Below are positions 1-11,600 of a stretch of 64,000 nucleotides of DNA, in pieces. The notes under the pieces were generated by a model. That model saw only the letters and a list, made by a program, of their open reading frames with translations, was not told the DNA's origin and did no database searches. The DNA is from Amphibalanus amphitrite (taxonomy: Eukaryota > Arthropoda > Thecostraca > Balanomorpha > Balanidae), in the NCBI RefSeq assembly GCF_019059575.1, contig NW_024881988.1, positions 372,001 through 436,000 on the forward strand. Reading direction: 5' to 3'. The stretch's first letter is position 1, and every line of letters starts with the position of its first letter. The position numbers and the translations under genes are program-made.

Positions 1-657
1 GCTCTCAGTTAGGAACTGCCAGACCAAAGTACCAGTCGCTGGCTGTTTTATATTTTTTTTTCTATCATTGCCTCTAGGGCCCTTGCCGCAGGTTCCTGCA
101 CCACCGACAACTGTGGTGTCCCCTACGGCCGCAGGGGCGCGCCGCGGCCCGCGATCGCGTCGTCGGCCATAGCGCGTTTGCGCCGGCGACCGTATACGCA
201 GTTACGCTCGTGCCGCAATTCAGGGAGTTACGTCTTATGCTGCCACCAGACTGCTAGCCTCGTATCTTGTTGTATTCATCGCCCTGTCCACGCGCATGAC
301 CTAATGTCTCTGTGCACCCAAGGCCAAGCCACCCTGACGCCATCTTGGCGGGTCCGAGCAGCAATCGTGTGACCTCTACCCAGCGATCGCGTGATCGTGA
401 CGTCAGCGGTAGGTGTGGACACCTCCAGCGCTGGTGGCGCCGCGGCGGCAGCGACAGCAACTGCTGGTAGCCACGTGGCCGCCAGCGGCGCAGGCGCGGG
501 CGTGTCATTACGTAACCGTCATCCGCGCCGTGAGGCGGCCCGGGTGATTCACCCGCCGTGTCGTCAGCTGACCGTGACCGTGGCCTAGCGGCCTTTGGCC
601 CGGCGACCGGACCGCAGGTCCGCAGCTGATTGGGGGTCGTCTTGCACCGGGTCTGCA
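1..657. other. GC-rich stretch without a recognised gene
   Basis: This stretch is rich in CpG and has short overlapping open frames in several phases. None has a recognisable domain. It lies directly upstream of the 58-bp tandem repeats and the retroelement ORFs, so it could be the 5' part of that element, but I see no terminal repeat that would prove it. Confidence 0.4.
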
Positions 658-1140
658 GCGGGCCATCTGGGCTGGAGTCAGGTCACTGCTGGCTGTATGC
701 CACTCTGTGGGAAGCAGCGTTAGTCGGTCACAATTTGGCCAGACGTGTACGCAATCGTGTATGCCTGAGAGGCAGCGTTAGTCGGTCACAGATTGGCCTG
801 ACGTGTACGCAACCGTATATGCCTGGGAGGCAGCGTTAGTCGGTCACAGATTGGCCTGACGTGTACGCAACGGTGTATGGGCTGGAGTCAGCTCACTGCT
901 GGCCGTATGCCACTCTGTGGGACGCAGCGTTAGTCGGTCACAATTTGGCCAGACGTGTACGCAATCGTGGATGCCTGAGAGGCAGCGTTAGTCGGTCACA
1001 GATTGGCCTGACGTGTACGCAACCGTATATGCCTGAGAGGCAGCGTTAGTCGGTCACAGATTGGCCTGACGTGTACGCAACGGTGTATGCCTGAGCTGCA
1101 GCGCTAGTCGGTCACAGATTGGCTGGACGTATACGCAACC
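658..1140 (+). repeat. 58-bp tandem repeat with a higher-order unit of about 210 bp
   Basis: The monomer begins GCAGCGTTAGTCGGTCACA and recurs about every 58 bp, for example near 714, 772 and 830. A longer block starting GGGCTGGAGTCA occurs near 669 and again near 879, so monomers are grouped in a second-level repeat of about 210 bp. The array ends just before the SGNH-hydrolase ORF. Tandem repeats in a 5' untranslated region occur in some retroelements, so I treat it as part of the element that follows, by inference from position. Confidence 0.8.
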
Positions 1141-1221
1141 GTGTATGCTATATCGGTTTCGTCCGCGTCCCACTCTGGGAGCGTCCAGGGCTTACGTAAT
1201 TTTGTTTTTCTCATTGCAGGC

Positions 1222-1743
1222 ATGCTCGTCGTAGGGGACAGCTATGCTGTCCACCTCCCCCGCCGCTGTTCGCCCCACCTTGCCGTGGCGGCGGCCGGTG
1301 TTCGCGGAGGCTGCGTCAATGACGACGGCTTCAGGCGCTGGGCCATCCGGGCCGCAGTTCGTGCCCGTCCTCGCGTGGTCACGCTCGTGGCGGGCGGAAA
1401 TGACCTCGCCAGAAGGGACTGCCGCGTTCAGCGGTGGCTCGCCAACCTCCAGGAACTGACGCTCGGGCTCCTGGCAGCCGGAGTCGTTCGCGTCTATGTG
1501 CTGCCCATCCCTCCGCGCACAGGCTTTCCATCCAGCGGCGTGTCGGCGCGAATTTTCCGGCGGCGGCGCTGGGTGGCCAACAAACTGTTGCGCCGCCTTT
1601 TCCGCCAACCGCCGGTGCTCCTGCTCCACTTTGTGCCGCCACCTGACTTTCTGGCGTCGGATGGGGTTCATCCGTCCGCGGCCGGGTGGCGCACCCTGGA
1701 GAGCGTGCTACAGGAGGCTATGGACGCCTCCTCCGGGATTTAG
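1222..1743 (+). CDS. SGNH/GDSL-type hydrolase domain protein of a retroelement
   Basis: The 173-residue product opens with MLVVGDSYA, the GDS block carrying the nucleophile serine. It continues with a block III-like AGGND motif (about residues 60-64) and ends with DGVHPSAAGW (about residues 150-160), which supplies the Asp-x-x-His of the catalytic triad. These blocks in this order are the SGNH fold signature. I chose ATG 1222 because the upstream frame has no ATG, and because the 20 bases before it, ending TCATTGCAG, look like a 3' splice site, so an upstream exon is possible. The natural substrate of retroelement SGNH proteins is unknown. Next ORF begins 118 bp downstream. Confidence 0.75.
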   Translation: MLVVGDSYAVHLPRRCSPHLAVAAAGVRGGCVNDDGFRRWAIRAAVRARPRVVTLVAGGNDLARRDCRVQRWLANLQELTLGLLAAGVVRVYVLPIPPRTGFPSSGVSARIFRRRRWVANKLLRRLFRQPPVLLLHFVPPPDFLASDGVHPSAAGWRTLESVLQEAMDASSGI

Positions 1744-1861
1744 CGTGTACCGGGTCGCTCCCGTGCTGTGTCGTGTGTGTCCCCCCCCTCCTAACCGGCT
1801 GGCCGTTTAAATACACATTCCCGCTAACATCGTCGTCTATTTTCATGCGTTCGGAGCTGCT

Positions 1862-3130
1862 ATGCCACGGGCCAAGTCGTCGGCGGGCCGTGCCCCGGCA
1901 CGCCCCCTGCCAGCGCCACGGACGGACGCGCCGCGACGCGCCACTACGAGACGCTCCGCGGCGGCCGCGGCCGCGTCTGGCGCTGGTGCCACGAGCCGCC
2001 GCACGCCCGCTGCTGCGGCGAGGCGACAGGCCGCAGTGATGGCCACCACTCCGCCCAATCCAGGGCGGGGCCATGCTGCTACAACGTCGGCCGCCGCCGC
2101 CTCGCCCCCTGACGCCGCGGTCATCGACCCCGCCGCTCTTCAAACAATGGTGGGCGACATGGTCCGGGCCGCCGTCGCCGCCGCTCTACCTGCCAGCGAG
2201 CCATCACCGCCGGCGACGGTCGCCGTGCAGCGCGGTCCGGCACAGCGTCTCCAGGATGGGCCAGCTGCCCATCTGACGTCCGCCGACCACGCCTACACGC
2301 CGGCTGCCGAACTGCAAGCCGGGCCAATGGCGCTCCCGGCGGTTCTCTCCGGCGCCCCTCCGACCGCCGCCGGCCCTGCTCCACCTGCGCACCTGCCAGC
2401 GGCGCAGTTGCCCGTCGCCGGCCGTCCGCCGGCACCGGTGGAAAATGCCGCAGGTGACGACCTAGCGGCCCGCGCTGCCGTATCCCCCGCGGTGGCGGCC
2501 CTCATCGTGTCCCATCAATTCATTGACCTAAACACTCTCCTCAACGACTCTATCCCCCCGGCAGAACCAGGGCTGTTTTGCCTTATCGACGGCCGTCTCC
2601 GTCCCTCGGTACAGCGCCGCCCAATCCCGCATTTCGGCGCCTGGGCCACCGCGTTTCTTCGATACGCGGCCGTGTACTTGGCTGCCCACCCCGCTGACGC
2701 CTCCGGTCTGTTGCGCCACATGCAACAAGTGTCCTCGCTGCAGGCGCCCGGCCTTGGATTCGCGTGGCGCGATTTCGATGAGGCCTTTCGGCGCGCACGG
2801 GGCCTCTGCCCGGAAGCTCACCCATGGGGCTCCACGGCGGCCACGTCTCCCATTTGGCTCACCGCAATCGCTCGCGGAATCGCCGGTTCTCGGGCCGGGT
2901 CTGCAGCCGGTGTAAGCGGCGAGGGTCGGGGCGGCTCTAGCCGGCCGGCCGCCGCGTCTGGCTCTTTTCGCGCGCTCTGCCTCGGCTACAATCGCGCCGC
3001 CGGGTGCCGCCGGTCCCCGTGCCTGTTCCGGCACGAGTGCCGCCTCTGCCGTGGCCCCCATAGCGTGCTCGCCTGCCCTCGCCGCGCCGCCCCGGCCCTC
3101 CCCGGCACCCGCCGCCCCGGCCGCGAATGA
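1862..3130 (+). CDS. Gag-like nucleic-acid-binding protein of the retroelement
   Basis: The 422-residue ORF starts at a true ATG. The first roughly 200 residues are Ala/Pro/Arg-rich and probably disordered. A more ordered central part (about 205-330) is followed by a Cys/His cluster at about 368-405, with CLGYNRAAGC, then SPC, FRHECRLC and GPHSVLAC. This C...C...H-x-C-x2-C...H...C layout is typical of DIRS/Ngaro Gag proteins and should bind nucleic acid. The 3' end overlaps the RT frame by 80 nt in another phase. The base composition is extreme GC. No frame break is visible. Confidence 0.65.
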   Translation: MPRAKSSAGRAPARPLPAPRTDAPRRATTRRSAAAAAASGAGATSRRTPAAAARRQAAVMATTPPNPGRGHAATTSAAAASPPDAAVIDPAALQTMVGDMVRAAVAAALPASEPSPPATVAVQRGPAQRLQDGPAAHLTSADHAYTPAAELQAGPMALPAVLSGAPPTAAGPAPPAHLPAAQLPVAGRPPAPVENAAGDDLAARAAVSPAVAALIVSHQFIDLNTLLNDSIPPAEPGLFCLIDGRLRPSVQRRPIPHFGAWATAFLRYAAVYLAAHPADASGLLRHMQQVSSLQAPGLGFAWRDFDEAFRRARGLCPEAHPWGSTAATSPIWLTAIARGIAGSRAGSAAGVSGEGRGGSSRPAAASGSFRALCLGYNRAAGCRRSPCLFRHECRLCRGPHSVLACPRRAAPALPGTRRPGRE

Positions 3131-3812
3131 CTCCCTCACTCCGCCGGTATCAGTCCCGCCCGACCACCTCGCGCTGCTCCTGACAGGTTACGACCCCGCC
3201 CTGGCCGCGCAGCTAGTGCACGGTTTTCGCTACGGCTTCCCGCTCGGCAGCGCCGAGGTCCCCTCTGGTGACTCGGGCGGCAACCTTCCATCCTGCTCTC
3301 TGGCGCCGGAAGTCGTGGACGCATATGTCGCGGCTGAGACGCGCGCGGGTCGGATAGCCGGTCCTTTCTGTCCCGCGCCGCCATGGATCGTCCGTTTTTC
3401 TCCCATTGGTCTAATCCCCAAAAAGTCTCCGGGCTCGTTTCGGGTCATTCACCACCTGTCATTTCCCACCGGCGTTTCCGTCAACGATTTCATTCCCCGG
3501 GAGCGCACATATGTTCAATACGGGTCGGTGGACGAGGCTCTTCGCCTGATTGGGTCCTTCCAACGCCCCTACCTCGCCAAAACCGATATTGAGAGTGCAT
3601 TCCGCATCGTGCCCGTCCGCCCGGCGGACGCCGCCATGCTCGGTTTCCATTGGCGGGACTGCGCATACGTGGACCTTTGCCTTCCTATGGGCTGTGCCAG
3701 CTCAATCAGCTATTATCGGTGGAATCCGTCGTGCGTGGCATGGGAGTGCGTGCCCCTGCTCCGGGAGGCAGTGAGGTGGAGGGAAGTGCAGTGCAGCAGT
3801 GCAGTGAAGTGA
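3051..3812 (+). pseudogene. Reverse transcriptase, truncated before the catalytic YxDD
   Basis: The frame has no ATG before the RT core, so translation would need a +1 (or -2) shift from the Gag ORF within their 80-nt overlap. Recognisable RT blocks include IGLIPKKSPGSFRVIHH, VNDFIP, LAKTDIESAFRIVPV (with the first catalytic Asp) and DLCLPMGCASS. This is the DIRS/Ngaro style of RT. Directly after CASS, near 3703, the sequence becomes unrelated and leads into a GAAGT-rich repeat and a stop at 3812. The second catalytic block (YxDD), thumb and RNase H are absent, so this copy is dead. Confidence 0.8.
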
Positions 3813-4059
3813 AGTGAAGTGCTCCGGGGCCGGGTGGTACATGAGCATTTGCCACCAACACATGCCACCGACACCGACGTTGATCAACTTTGGTGAGTCT
3901 GACACGTTGTATCTTTTGACATTATCTTATGTGCTTCATATTCCGACTTAGGCAAATCGCGCTTCTTGGTCTGAAGGAAAGTTGTGTTGTTTGCGAAAAT
4001 AGCTCCCAACAGAAAAAAAATCTTGGAACTGATCCAGTTTTTTTTTTTTTTTGCTCCAG

Positions 4060-4352
4060 GCATGCGGGCCTGGTCAGTTCTTCCGTCGACTACCACTTAC
4101 AATGGAGGACAACTACGACAACAACACGGGGTCTCCGGTTCCGTCTATCACTAAACGCCGTCTGGTCGTGGATGAGGTCGAACTTATGGCCATGAATGGA
4201 ACGTCGGTTCAACGACCCCCCCCCCCCGCCTCCCCCAGTCGATCTCGCGTTAATCGTCGGTCACTGCGAGTGTGCAGGTATATGAGCGACCTTTCATTAT
4301 TTCCCGTACGTTTGTTTGTGTATATATTTACATTTGTTTTTCATGCAGATGA
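4060..4352 (+). CDS. Possible last two coding exons of an unrecognised gene
   Basis: A long pyrimidine tract and CCAG end at 4059. The open frame to 4277 reads through MEDNYDNNTGSPVPSITKRR and a proline/serine/arginine-rich segment. It stops at an AG|GTATAT donor. A second acceptor, TTTTTCATGCAG, ends at 4348. Joining the two gives AG+A then TGA, a clean stop at 4350-4352. AATAAA follows at 4364-4369. Acceptor, donor, acceptor, stop and poly(A) signal in this order suggest a real 3' end, but I recognise no protein family and the upstream exon is not certain. A donor-like G|GTGAGT at 3892 does not keep the same frame. Confidence 0.3.
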
Positions 4353-4382
4353 TATGAAGTGTTAATAAATGTTCCATTATTC

Positions 4383-4779
4383 AATTTTTTAATTTTATAA
4401 TGTGTTGGATGCTTGAAAGATGCACTTACACGGGAATATTGCAGAATGCAAAACACAATCATTGAGACTTGTAGTTATCACTTATCTAGGATATAACCTT
4501 TTTTGCACGTCTTTTCGGCCTTACACAATTTCCTTTTTGGTAATTGATTAGTCCTTTTTGCAGTAACTAATGAAAGTATGTGCTGCTAAAGAAAGCAGTT
4601 TTTGCGAACTTTTCATGCAGCAGCTTTAACTAGTATAGATATTCTACTTTCAGCCCCAATGCTTTCGTTAGCATTATTCCATTTGTCGTGGGGTAACAAT
4701 AGCGCTAAAACGGTTCATATGTGAGTACGGAAGGTACTAACTGCATGCTATTCTTAGCACCTTTTAAAGTTTAGCACCG
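4383..4779. other. AT-rich sequence, nothing recognised
   Basis: No ORF, repeat end or RNA gene could be supported here. Confidence 0.5.
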
Positions 4780-5063
4780 CTATAGCTACTAATGACCTAA
4801 TAATATCCTGTGACTTTCAAAGGCCTCCGACATCTACTGTAGCTCTGGCACGGTGACAAAGTTGCAAAAAAGTGACTTGAGGTTGGGTCACTCAAAGTGA
4901 CCTGGTGACCTGACCTTAAAAGTTAGGTTCAAACTTGCACACCGTGTGTAAAATTGATGAGAGCATAGTCGTACCAAATTTCGTAGCACCGCGGTTTTCC
5001 CGCTATTCGCGAAAAACCTCAGGGGGGGGGGGGGCGGATATCCGTCCCCCGTCGGTGCGCGGG
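4780..5063 (+). mobile_element. Right end of a TTAA/CCCGCGC-family element
   Basis: The segment matches the right end of the complete copy at 23107-24297. Shared features are paired TGACCT half-sites, GTGTAAAATTGATG, TATTCGCGAAAAACC, then a G-run hairpin and the terminal tip GCGCGGG followed by TTAA (5064-5067). The subterminal hairpin has the core CGGATATCCG, a different palindrome from the other copies. No left end is visible. Confidence 0.7.
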
Positions 5064-5067
5064 TTAA

Positions 5068-5440
5068 AAAATCTATTTTTATTTTTGAGTCAAAATAAAA
5101 AATAAAAAATCCGAGATAGCAGTTTTGTTGCCCTGTTAATCTTACACCTTTTATGTCTGAAACATTTTTTCTGTATCTCTAATGCTGTAGGCCTGACAGC
5201 TCCTCTTCCCGCGAAACTTTTTTTGGGTCGAAAATGGCAGAATTGACGTCACTCCGACGTCATTAGCGGCCAACCTATCATAGCCTTTGGATTTTTTGTC
5301 ACAATCTGCAAAAGGTATTCACGGGAGGGTACTGAAAGTTTGGTGACGATCGGCGCAGCGGTTCTGGAGATATATAAAAACACTAAAGGGAGGGGGGCAA
5401 AAAAATCCCCTTCCCCCACCACCACCACCTGGAAGGTTAA
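5068..5440 (+). mobile_element. Right half of a second TTAA-family copy, 5' part missing
   Basis: This stretch shares ATCCGAGATAGCAGTTT, then TGACGTCACT and GACGTCATT, then AAGGT-x-ACTGAAAGTTTGG with the right halves of the copies at 17310-19824 and 55316-56490. It ends with a G-run/C-run block (about 5388-5417) and CACC repeats instead of a clear terminal tip. It begins directly after the TTAA of the previous fragment, as if that element had inserted into this one. Confidence 0.55.
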
Positions 5441-5671
5441 TTATCATGATATGCATAAAAATAACTAGAACGGACAGCTGCCTCTGCGACATACGTGAAT
5501 TGCGCCGCCATTGAACCACAGAGGACTGTGGTTGTTTACATGGAACCCTACGGCGAAATCGTGTAGTTGGGAGGTTTCGTGCTCTATTTTGTGGCATTTA
5601 AAGGGAGGGACAGTATCACCATTTTGATGAAATTTGACATTGCATAGGCCCCACCTTTCTGGTCCGGGAAC

Positions 5672-8600
5672 CAAGGGCGGATCCAGGGGCATCTCAAAGG
5701 GGGGGCCAAATGCCCATCATGTTTTTCGCTAGGATAGGGCCCGCAGAACCTAACCTACCCCCAAATCCTATTTTCTCCCCGGATTTCGGCCACTTTATTT
5801 TGTAAGGTTGCAATTTTGCCAAAAAAAAAAATCAAATAAAATAAAAAATCAAAAAAAAAATCACGTACTTCGGCGGTAGGGGGGGGGGGGGTTAATAGGC
5901 CCCAATTTGGCTGCGCCCTTGCAAATGGCAATCCGTAGTGGCAACCTATACCCTGCTAAAGCGCCTTTCTAAGGAGAGGGGTTAACGCCTGACTATTTTT
6001 TGCTAGGCCTAGGCCAATTGAAGGGGAACTGCAAGGTGGGCTTATACATGCAGCGATATCCGAACAACAAATAAGGAGGCAGAAAACCTAAATTATTACT
6101 TGGGAGTAGTCAAAATGTCATTGAGAAAGCCGGCCGTGATGGGGTACATTTTCCGCATCCTGCTCTGCATGCAAAAGCAGATGGACGTGAATGATGCTTA
6201 AAGTGATAGCGTGTATTTATTAGTAGAAGCTTGGGTGCCTATGGGACAAAAATAACTTTGGTAATAAACATGTAATTGTGGTAAAATGTTGATAGCATGA
6301 ATCCCTCAGCACAGGATATGTTTAGCCAGATATGAGTCTATGAATCGGTCTTATGGTTGGATTTTCAACCCGGAATGGCATTTGACATAATGACATTAGC
6401 GGTTTAGGGCACAAATGGCTCACAAGTAAGCTCACAAAATGATGCATGATGAAGAACTTGTTATTCAAGCCAAGCTGTTTTTGTGCAATACGCGTATGAT
6501 TTATATCACATGTGTTTCCTGAAATCAGGTGATTTCATCGCGTTTATGCTAGCTGTCCTGTTCACAGAGATCAGCACAATCAGCCTATCAGTTAATACGC
6601 GGTCATCCTATCTGTCAGACATCTGATAGTGATGACAGTTGACACGTCTGGCGCAGAACCGAATGTATATTATGTATGTACATACATATATGGTCAGCCT
6701 TTCAATATCACATCGCACAGGATGAGGATAACATTGAGCAGTCGAGGATCACATCGCGCAGGGTCAGGGCCACATCGCGCAGGATCAGGATCGCGTCGCG
6801 CTACAGGCGCAATCGGAACTCCCGACGGCGACAGGCAGACGCAGCGAAGCGGTTGATGACCTCGCTGGTCGCCGGCATGTGGTCCCGATGTACCTGAAGC
6901 AGAACGAGCGCCTCGAGCCGACCCTCGGTCATGGTCGTTTTGAGCGCTGTCAGTGTCCTAGCTACCTTGGAAAACACGCGCTCGGCTTCTGCGGTTGTTA
7001 CTGGTAGCACGCTGAGTACCTTTAGAAGCATATGTACGTTTGGAAAGATTTCAGCCGGGCACGCGTTGAGGGAACTGATAGCAGTCGTCGGAACTTCTTC
7101 CTTGGGTTTATCACGCCACATGGCTTTCCACACGCTGAACTCGGCTTTCACCTGCGAGTCAGTTACTGATCCTAGGAGACCTTTAAACTGCTCGTAGGCT
7201 GGCTCCACGTCAGACCACTCCGTAGAAACTGTTTTCTTTGGCAGGAGTTTGCTGAGGCTCGCGGTCAGCTGCGTGTGCTTGCCGAAGCGCAGGTTGATGT
7301 CTTGCAGGACGAGATCCACGGCAGGATTGAAGACCGTGATCTGGTAGTAGGCTTCTGTGGAGAGATCCCTGCCTGCATTTCCCCGGTAGACGGACTTTTC
7401 TGGCAGACGCGGCTTCCTCACCTCTACACTCAGCTTCTCTGCAGCGCATTCCACCGTCCGCATCAACACAGCGAATTCCTTTTCACTGGAGGCTCTCTGC
7501 TCCGTCAGCACGGACTTCACCGCATCTACCAACTGTAGGGCTTTAGTGAGGTCCAGCTGCTTATCCTGAAGTGCCAGAGCCAATGGCCGAAGGATGCCGG
7601 CCAACCGTTCAACTACGACCAGACCTACCAGGAATTCGGTCCTCGAGATGGCACTCAGAAGCGCCGTGGCCTTCGAACTGGAGCGCCGATCTTGCCACGT
7701 GGCGATCTGCTCCAGTGCCAGGTGGATAGCGCTGAGCTGTTCCAAGAAACGCTCCACAGCGAGATGCCTTTCGACAAACCGTGTTTGGCACAGTTTGATC
7801 AGCTTGAGCCTCTTATCGCCGTCCATCTTTGATGACTGTGCGTAGCGCAGGATTTCGCCCCGCTTTGCACCATCTGTTAGAAAAACGACGACAGTCTCCA
7901 TTGTCCCCAAGGCATTTCTTACCAAATCCACTTTGTTGATGAGTGACGTCGATAGATTCAATGCATGAGACGCACAGTGGAAATACTCTGCCAGTGGTGC
8001 GGCTTCCTTCACTTGTGCCACCACGCCCACCCGCTCACTCGACATAGCAGCCGCGCCGTCGTAGCATTGGGCTACAAGGCGAGAAGTGTCCAGGCCCAGC
8101 TTGCGGATACTGCCTAGCAGCGCTTCTGCGAGGTTCTTCCCCGACATCTTCAGCTCTGGGCCGTTCGCGGACCGCCGAATGACGTCCATCACATCCAGAA
8201 GAGCGACAGGGTCTTCCCGAATTACGAGTTGGCCACTCTCATTTTCGTCTACATATCGAGCCACCACAGCCATCTGCTCTCTGTTTGAAATGTCTGTAGT
8301 GTCATCAGCCATCAACGCCCATACTTGAGCCTTTTGCACCTTGTTTGTCACACGTTCCTGCACCAAAGTCCTGAGGACGTCGAGGAGCTCATTCTGGACT
8401 GTTTTGCTCGTGTAAAGCGCGTTACCAGAACCATCTTGCAGGTGCCTTTTCAGTACTTCGTCGCCACTCTGAAGCCTAAATCGGAGCAGCCCTTTAAAGT
8501 TTCCATCGTTTTCGGCTGGCTGAGTACCACTCCCATCAATTCGCCCATCGTCACGGTGGCCTCGCAGTGATATGTTTTGCGTCACAGCAAACTTGAGCGT

Positions 8601-11600
8601 TTCGATGATTGACGTCAGTACTGCCCTGTTACGCCTGACCTCGCGCTCGCTCGCTGTGTCCATCACTGCATCGATGCTTTTCTTTGGATCCTTCATTGCG
8701 ATCGTAAAGCTGGCAGCCTTTGCAGCATTGGCCTGGTGGGATGCTGACTGGGCATGCGAATCCAGAGCACCATTCTTGCCGGTCAAGTCAGAAAAGTCGA
8801 CAAGGGGGCGGCTCACCAGCTTGCCTTTCGACCTGCCTTTACCTCCACGTGCACCTTCGCCTTCATCAAGAGTTTCGCCAAAAAGCACACAAACACTACA
8901 CCATGCACCAGATAAGTTCCCCTTTCTGGATACAGCCAGCCACTTGTATGTATCCAAGTGATGCCGGAGAAGATACCTCGGCCGGGACACCCCATTCTTT
9001 GTGTGATACGAAACAGGGAACTGACTTTTCTCGGAGGGACACCATCGTTTGGTCAGTCCTTCTAGCTTTTCTTCATCGCTGGTTTTCTTTGCGATAAAAA
9101 AACCGAAGTCATTCGGAGGCAGAACAGGCCTATCATCTGGGATTCCAACAATGTCCTCTGAATCGCCACCACTCTGGTCTGGAGAGCCTGCTGACTGATT
9201 TTCAGATGGCGTGAAGGATGAGGTTCCAGGGCCAGGACCCGTCACAGGAGACTCCAGGGCCAAGGGGCGATCCTCCTCTGAAGAGACAAGCAAGGGGATA
9301 TAGGATTACTATCCGGTCGCTAAACGGTCAGGTTGGACTCTGCTGGTTGGACTCTGAAAATTACTTTATCAATTAGGCAAGCATATTAGGAAAAAAGCTG
9401 CCGATTGTCGGCGCTGGCATCTTTGGTAGGTACCTAAGAAGTCGGAACACCACCAAGCTCGTTTGCAAAATATTAAAAAAATGTTATTTGCATAAAAATA
9501 AAACAAGAAAATGCAACGTTTCTAGTTCATTCACTCAAAAACCGTTTGTCAAAGTCATGTTACCATTACAACCAGTGGGTGTTTCGGACCGCCAGCTAAT
9601 GTCCGATAAAAAAGTAAAAACAATCTAGGTATATGTAGTAGTCTGTTTAGACTAAAGCAAGGTTACCGACAGAAGGTTAAGAAGACGGCATAGGTAACAC
9701 GACGGTGACGCCCGTACAATCAGCTTACGCTCTATGATAATATGATAATTGGGGCTTAGGGGCGCGCCGACTACAATGGTCAAATGACGCTCATATTAGC
9801 TTCTGCTCTAGCATGCGCCATTGATAGTTCAAACCAATCTTAGCCAGAATTCACAAAGCTAGTATAACTATTCTATTTTTAGATACTATTTGTGACTGCC
9901 GGCGAGCGGTGCGCGTTGTGCCGCTGAGCCGTGTCAGCACTCGTCGCTGTAGAGGTCGCCGCGAGCGCTGCGAGCCTCGTCGACCAGTGGGTAGGATAGG
10001 TGGCGGTAGCGGTCGGTGCGCAGACTACAATGCACCGACACGTTATAGACCGATCGAAAAGTCTTGACTGTGCTATGACTGTGGCAAAGGGACCGACCGA
10101 ACAAAACAAATCAAGCAAACCATAAGAATGTGGCAATGGGTAGCTCGATTCGGGCGGCGGCGTGGCCAGGCGACCCCGTGACCTCTGGCCGTGTCCTTCT
10201 GTGTGCGCGGCCCATTCGCCCCTGACTTGGGATGTCGATAGGTAAGTGGCTGCCGGTGCCCTTAAAATCATGCGTGTTTTAGAAATAAATGAAAGTGATA
10301 TAAGTGTTGGGAAAAGGTATAATTTTTTTCTGATGATATTACTGCATGCTCTGGCAGTATATATTGATTAAATCTTGTTTGCTTTCAGATTCAGGCACAA
10401 TAATACAACAGCACAGGTGCAAAAGGCGGTTTAGAGGTAGAACAATAGCTGTCATTACACTATTCACATAGCAGAGGGATATACATGTAATACTCACATT
10501 TTTAATACAAGAATTCATTAAACTATAACTGAACACAATATGCCTGAATGAACTGCAACATAAGCTACTGTAATAGGCTCCTGCTGTTGCTGTGGGCATC
10601 TCTGGTCCAGGAGTAGGAGAAGGGGTGCTCGGAGGATCACAGGCTGGGACAGATGGCTGTGGATCCAGGCTGAAAAAGTCGGTGTGTGGAATTCAGAACA
10701 ATGCAGATGTAGTGATCCATTATCCATATATGCCAGCACTCAGCAGCCAAGGTAGTATTAGTTGATACTAACACAAAGGTGGATTTAATTGCTTTAAAAT
10801 GCTCATTTAAATAAAGCAGCACCAAAATTAGACACCTATCTAAGAGGCTGAGACTAAAACACTGACCAAAATGTATTATACAATACAATTCCAATTAAAC
10901 ATTGTTGTAAATTACCACACATGTCAAATATATGCATCCAGAATGGCTTCCATTACATTTTCAAATACTTTTTTACTTGCCTGTTTCTGTTTTTACTTTT
11001 CTTTGAGAAAAAGTCCATCATGGACTTTTGCACAGGTGGTCCTCGTCTTTTCATCATGGATGGCTTATCCTGGAAAATGGTTTGGTGGGTCCTTAAAATG
11101 TGCCTAAAGCAAGTTGTTATTTACTTATTTTCTGGTCTATCTTTTCATCTTTCTTCTAGGTTAAGTTGCAGATAACTTTTCACTCCTTTGCAGGCACTGA
11201 CTTTGCACTGTAGGTAATTCTCATTGCTATTTGAGAAAATTTGCACTAATACTCCTAAAACCCAGAGAAACATTGGAAAATATATGCGCACAACAGCCTT
11301 GGTGGTGTCCCAAAATTGGCTTCAGCATAAATGTCAACAGAGCAAAATTGGATCTTAAAATCCAATGTGAGTGTGGAAAGTTTAAGCCAAGAAGGCATGG
11401 GCTAAAATATGAGTTGCAAACCTACCACACCTCGATTAGTGATTACCTACCCGACTCCACGCACAACCGGTATATAAGGTATATAGGACTTTGCACACAA
11501 CAACGCGGCAGTGTATACGATATTAGAGCGAAAAAGTGCGGCGATCGCGGCGATACGGCGTGTAAACAAACGTGCATTTCAAGGTTTTGGTTATAATGGG

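Larger units (their letters stand above)
658..3703 (+). mobile_element. 3'-truncated tyrosine-recombinase-type retroelement (Ngaro/DIRS-like)
   Basis: Three consecutive plus-strand ORFs encode an SGNH hydrolase, a Gag-like protein with a Cys/His cluster, and a reverse transcriptase whose fingers/palm sequence matches the DIRS/Ngaro style rather than the gypsy, copia or LINE style. The group also encodes RNase H and a tyrosine recombinase, and some Ngaro members are known to carry an SGNH hydrolase. Here homology stops abruptly near 3703, inside the RT palm, so RNase H, recombinase and the 3' repeats are missing. The 5' end is uncertain, and placement in Ngaro rather than DIRS/PAT is an inference. 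Confidence 0.7.

Noticed and set aside
1192-1671. Minus-strand frame opposite the SGNH ORF
   Set aside because: It is the antisense shadow of a GC-rich coding sequence with clear SGNH blocks on the plus strand.
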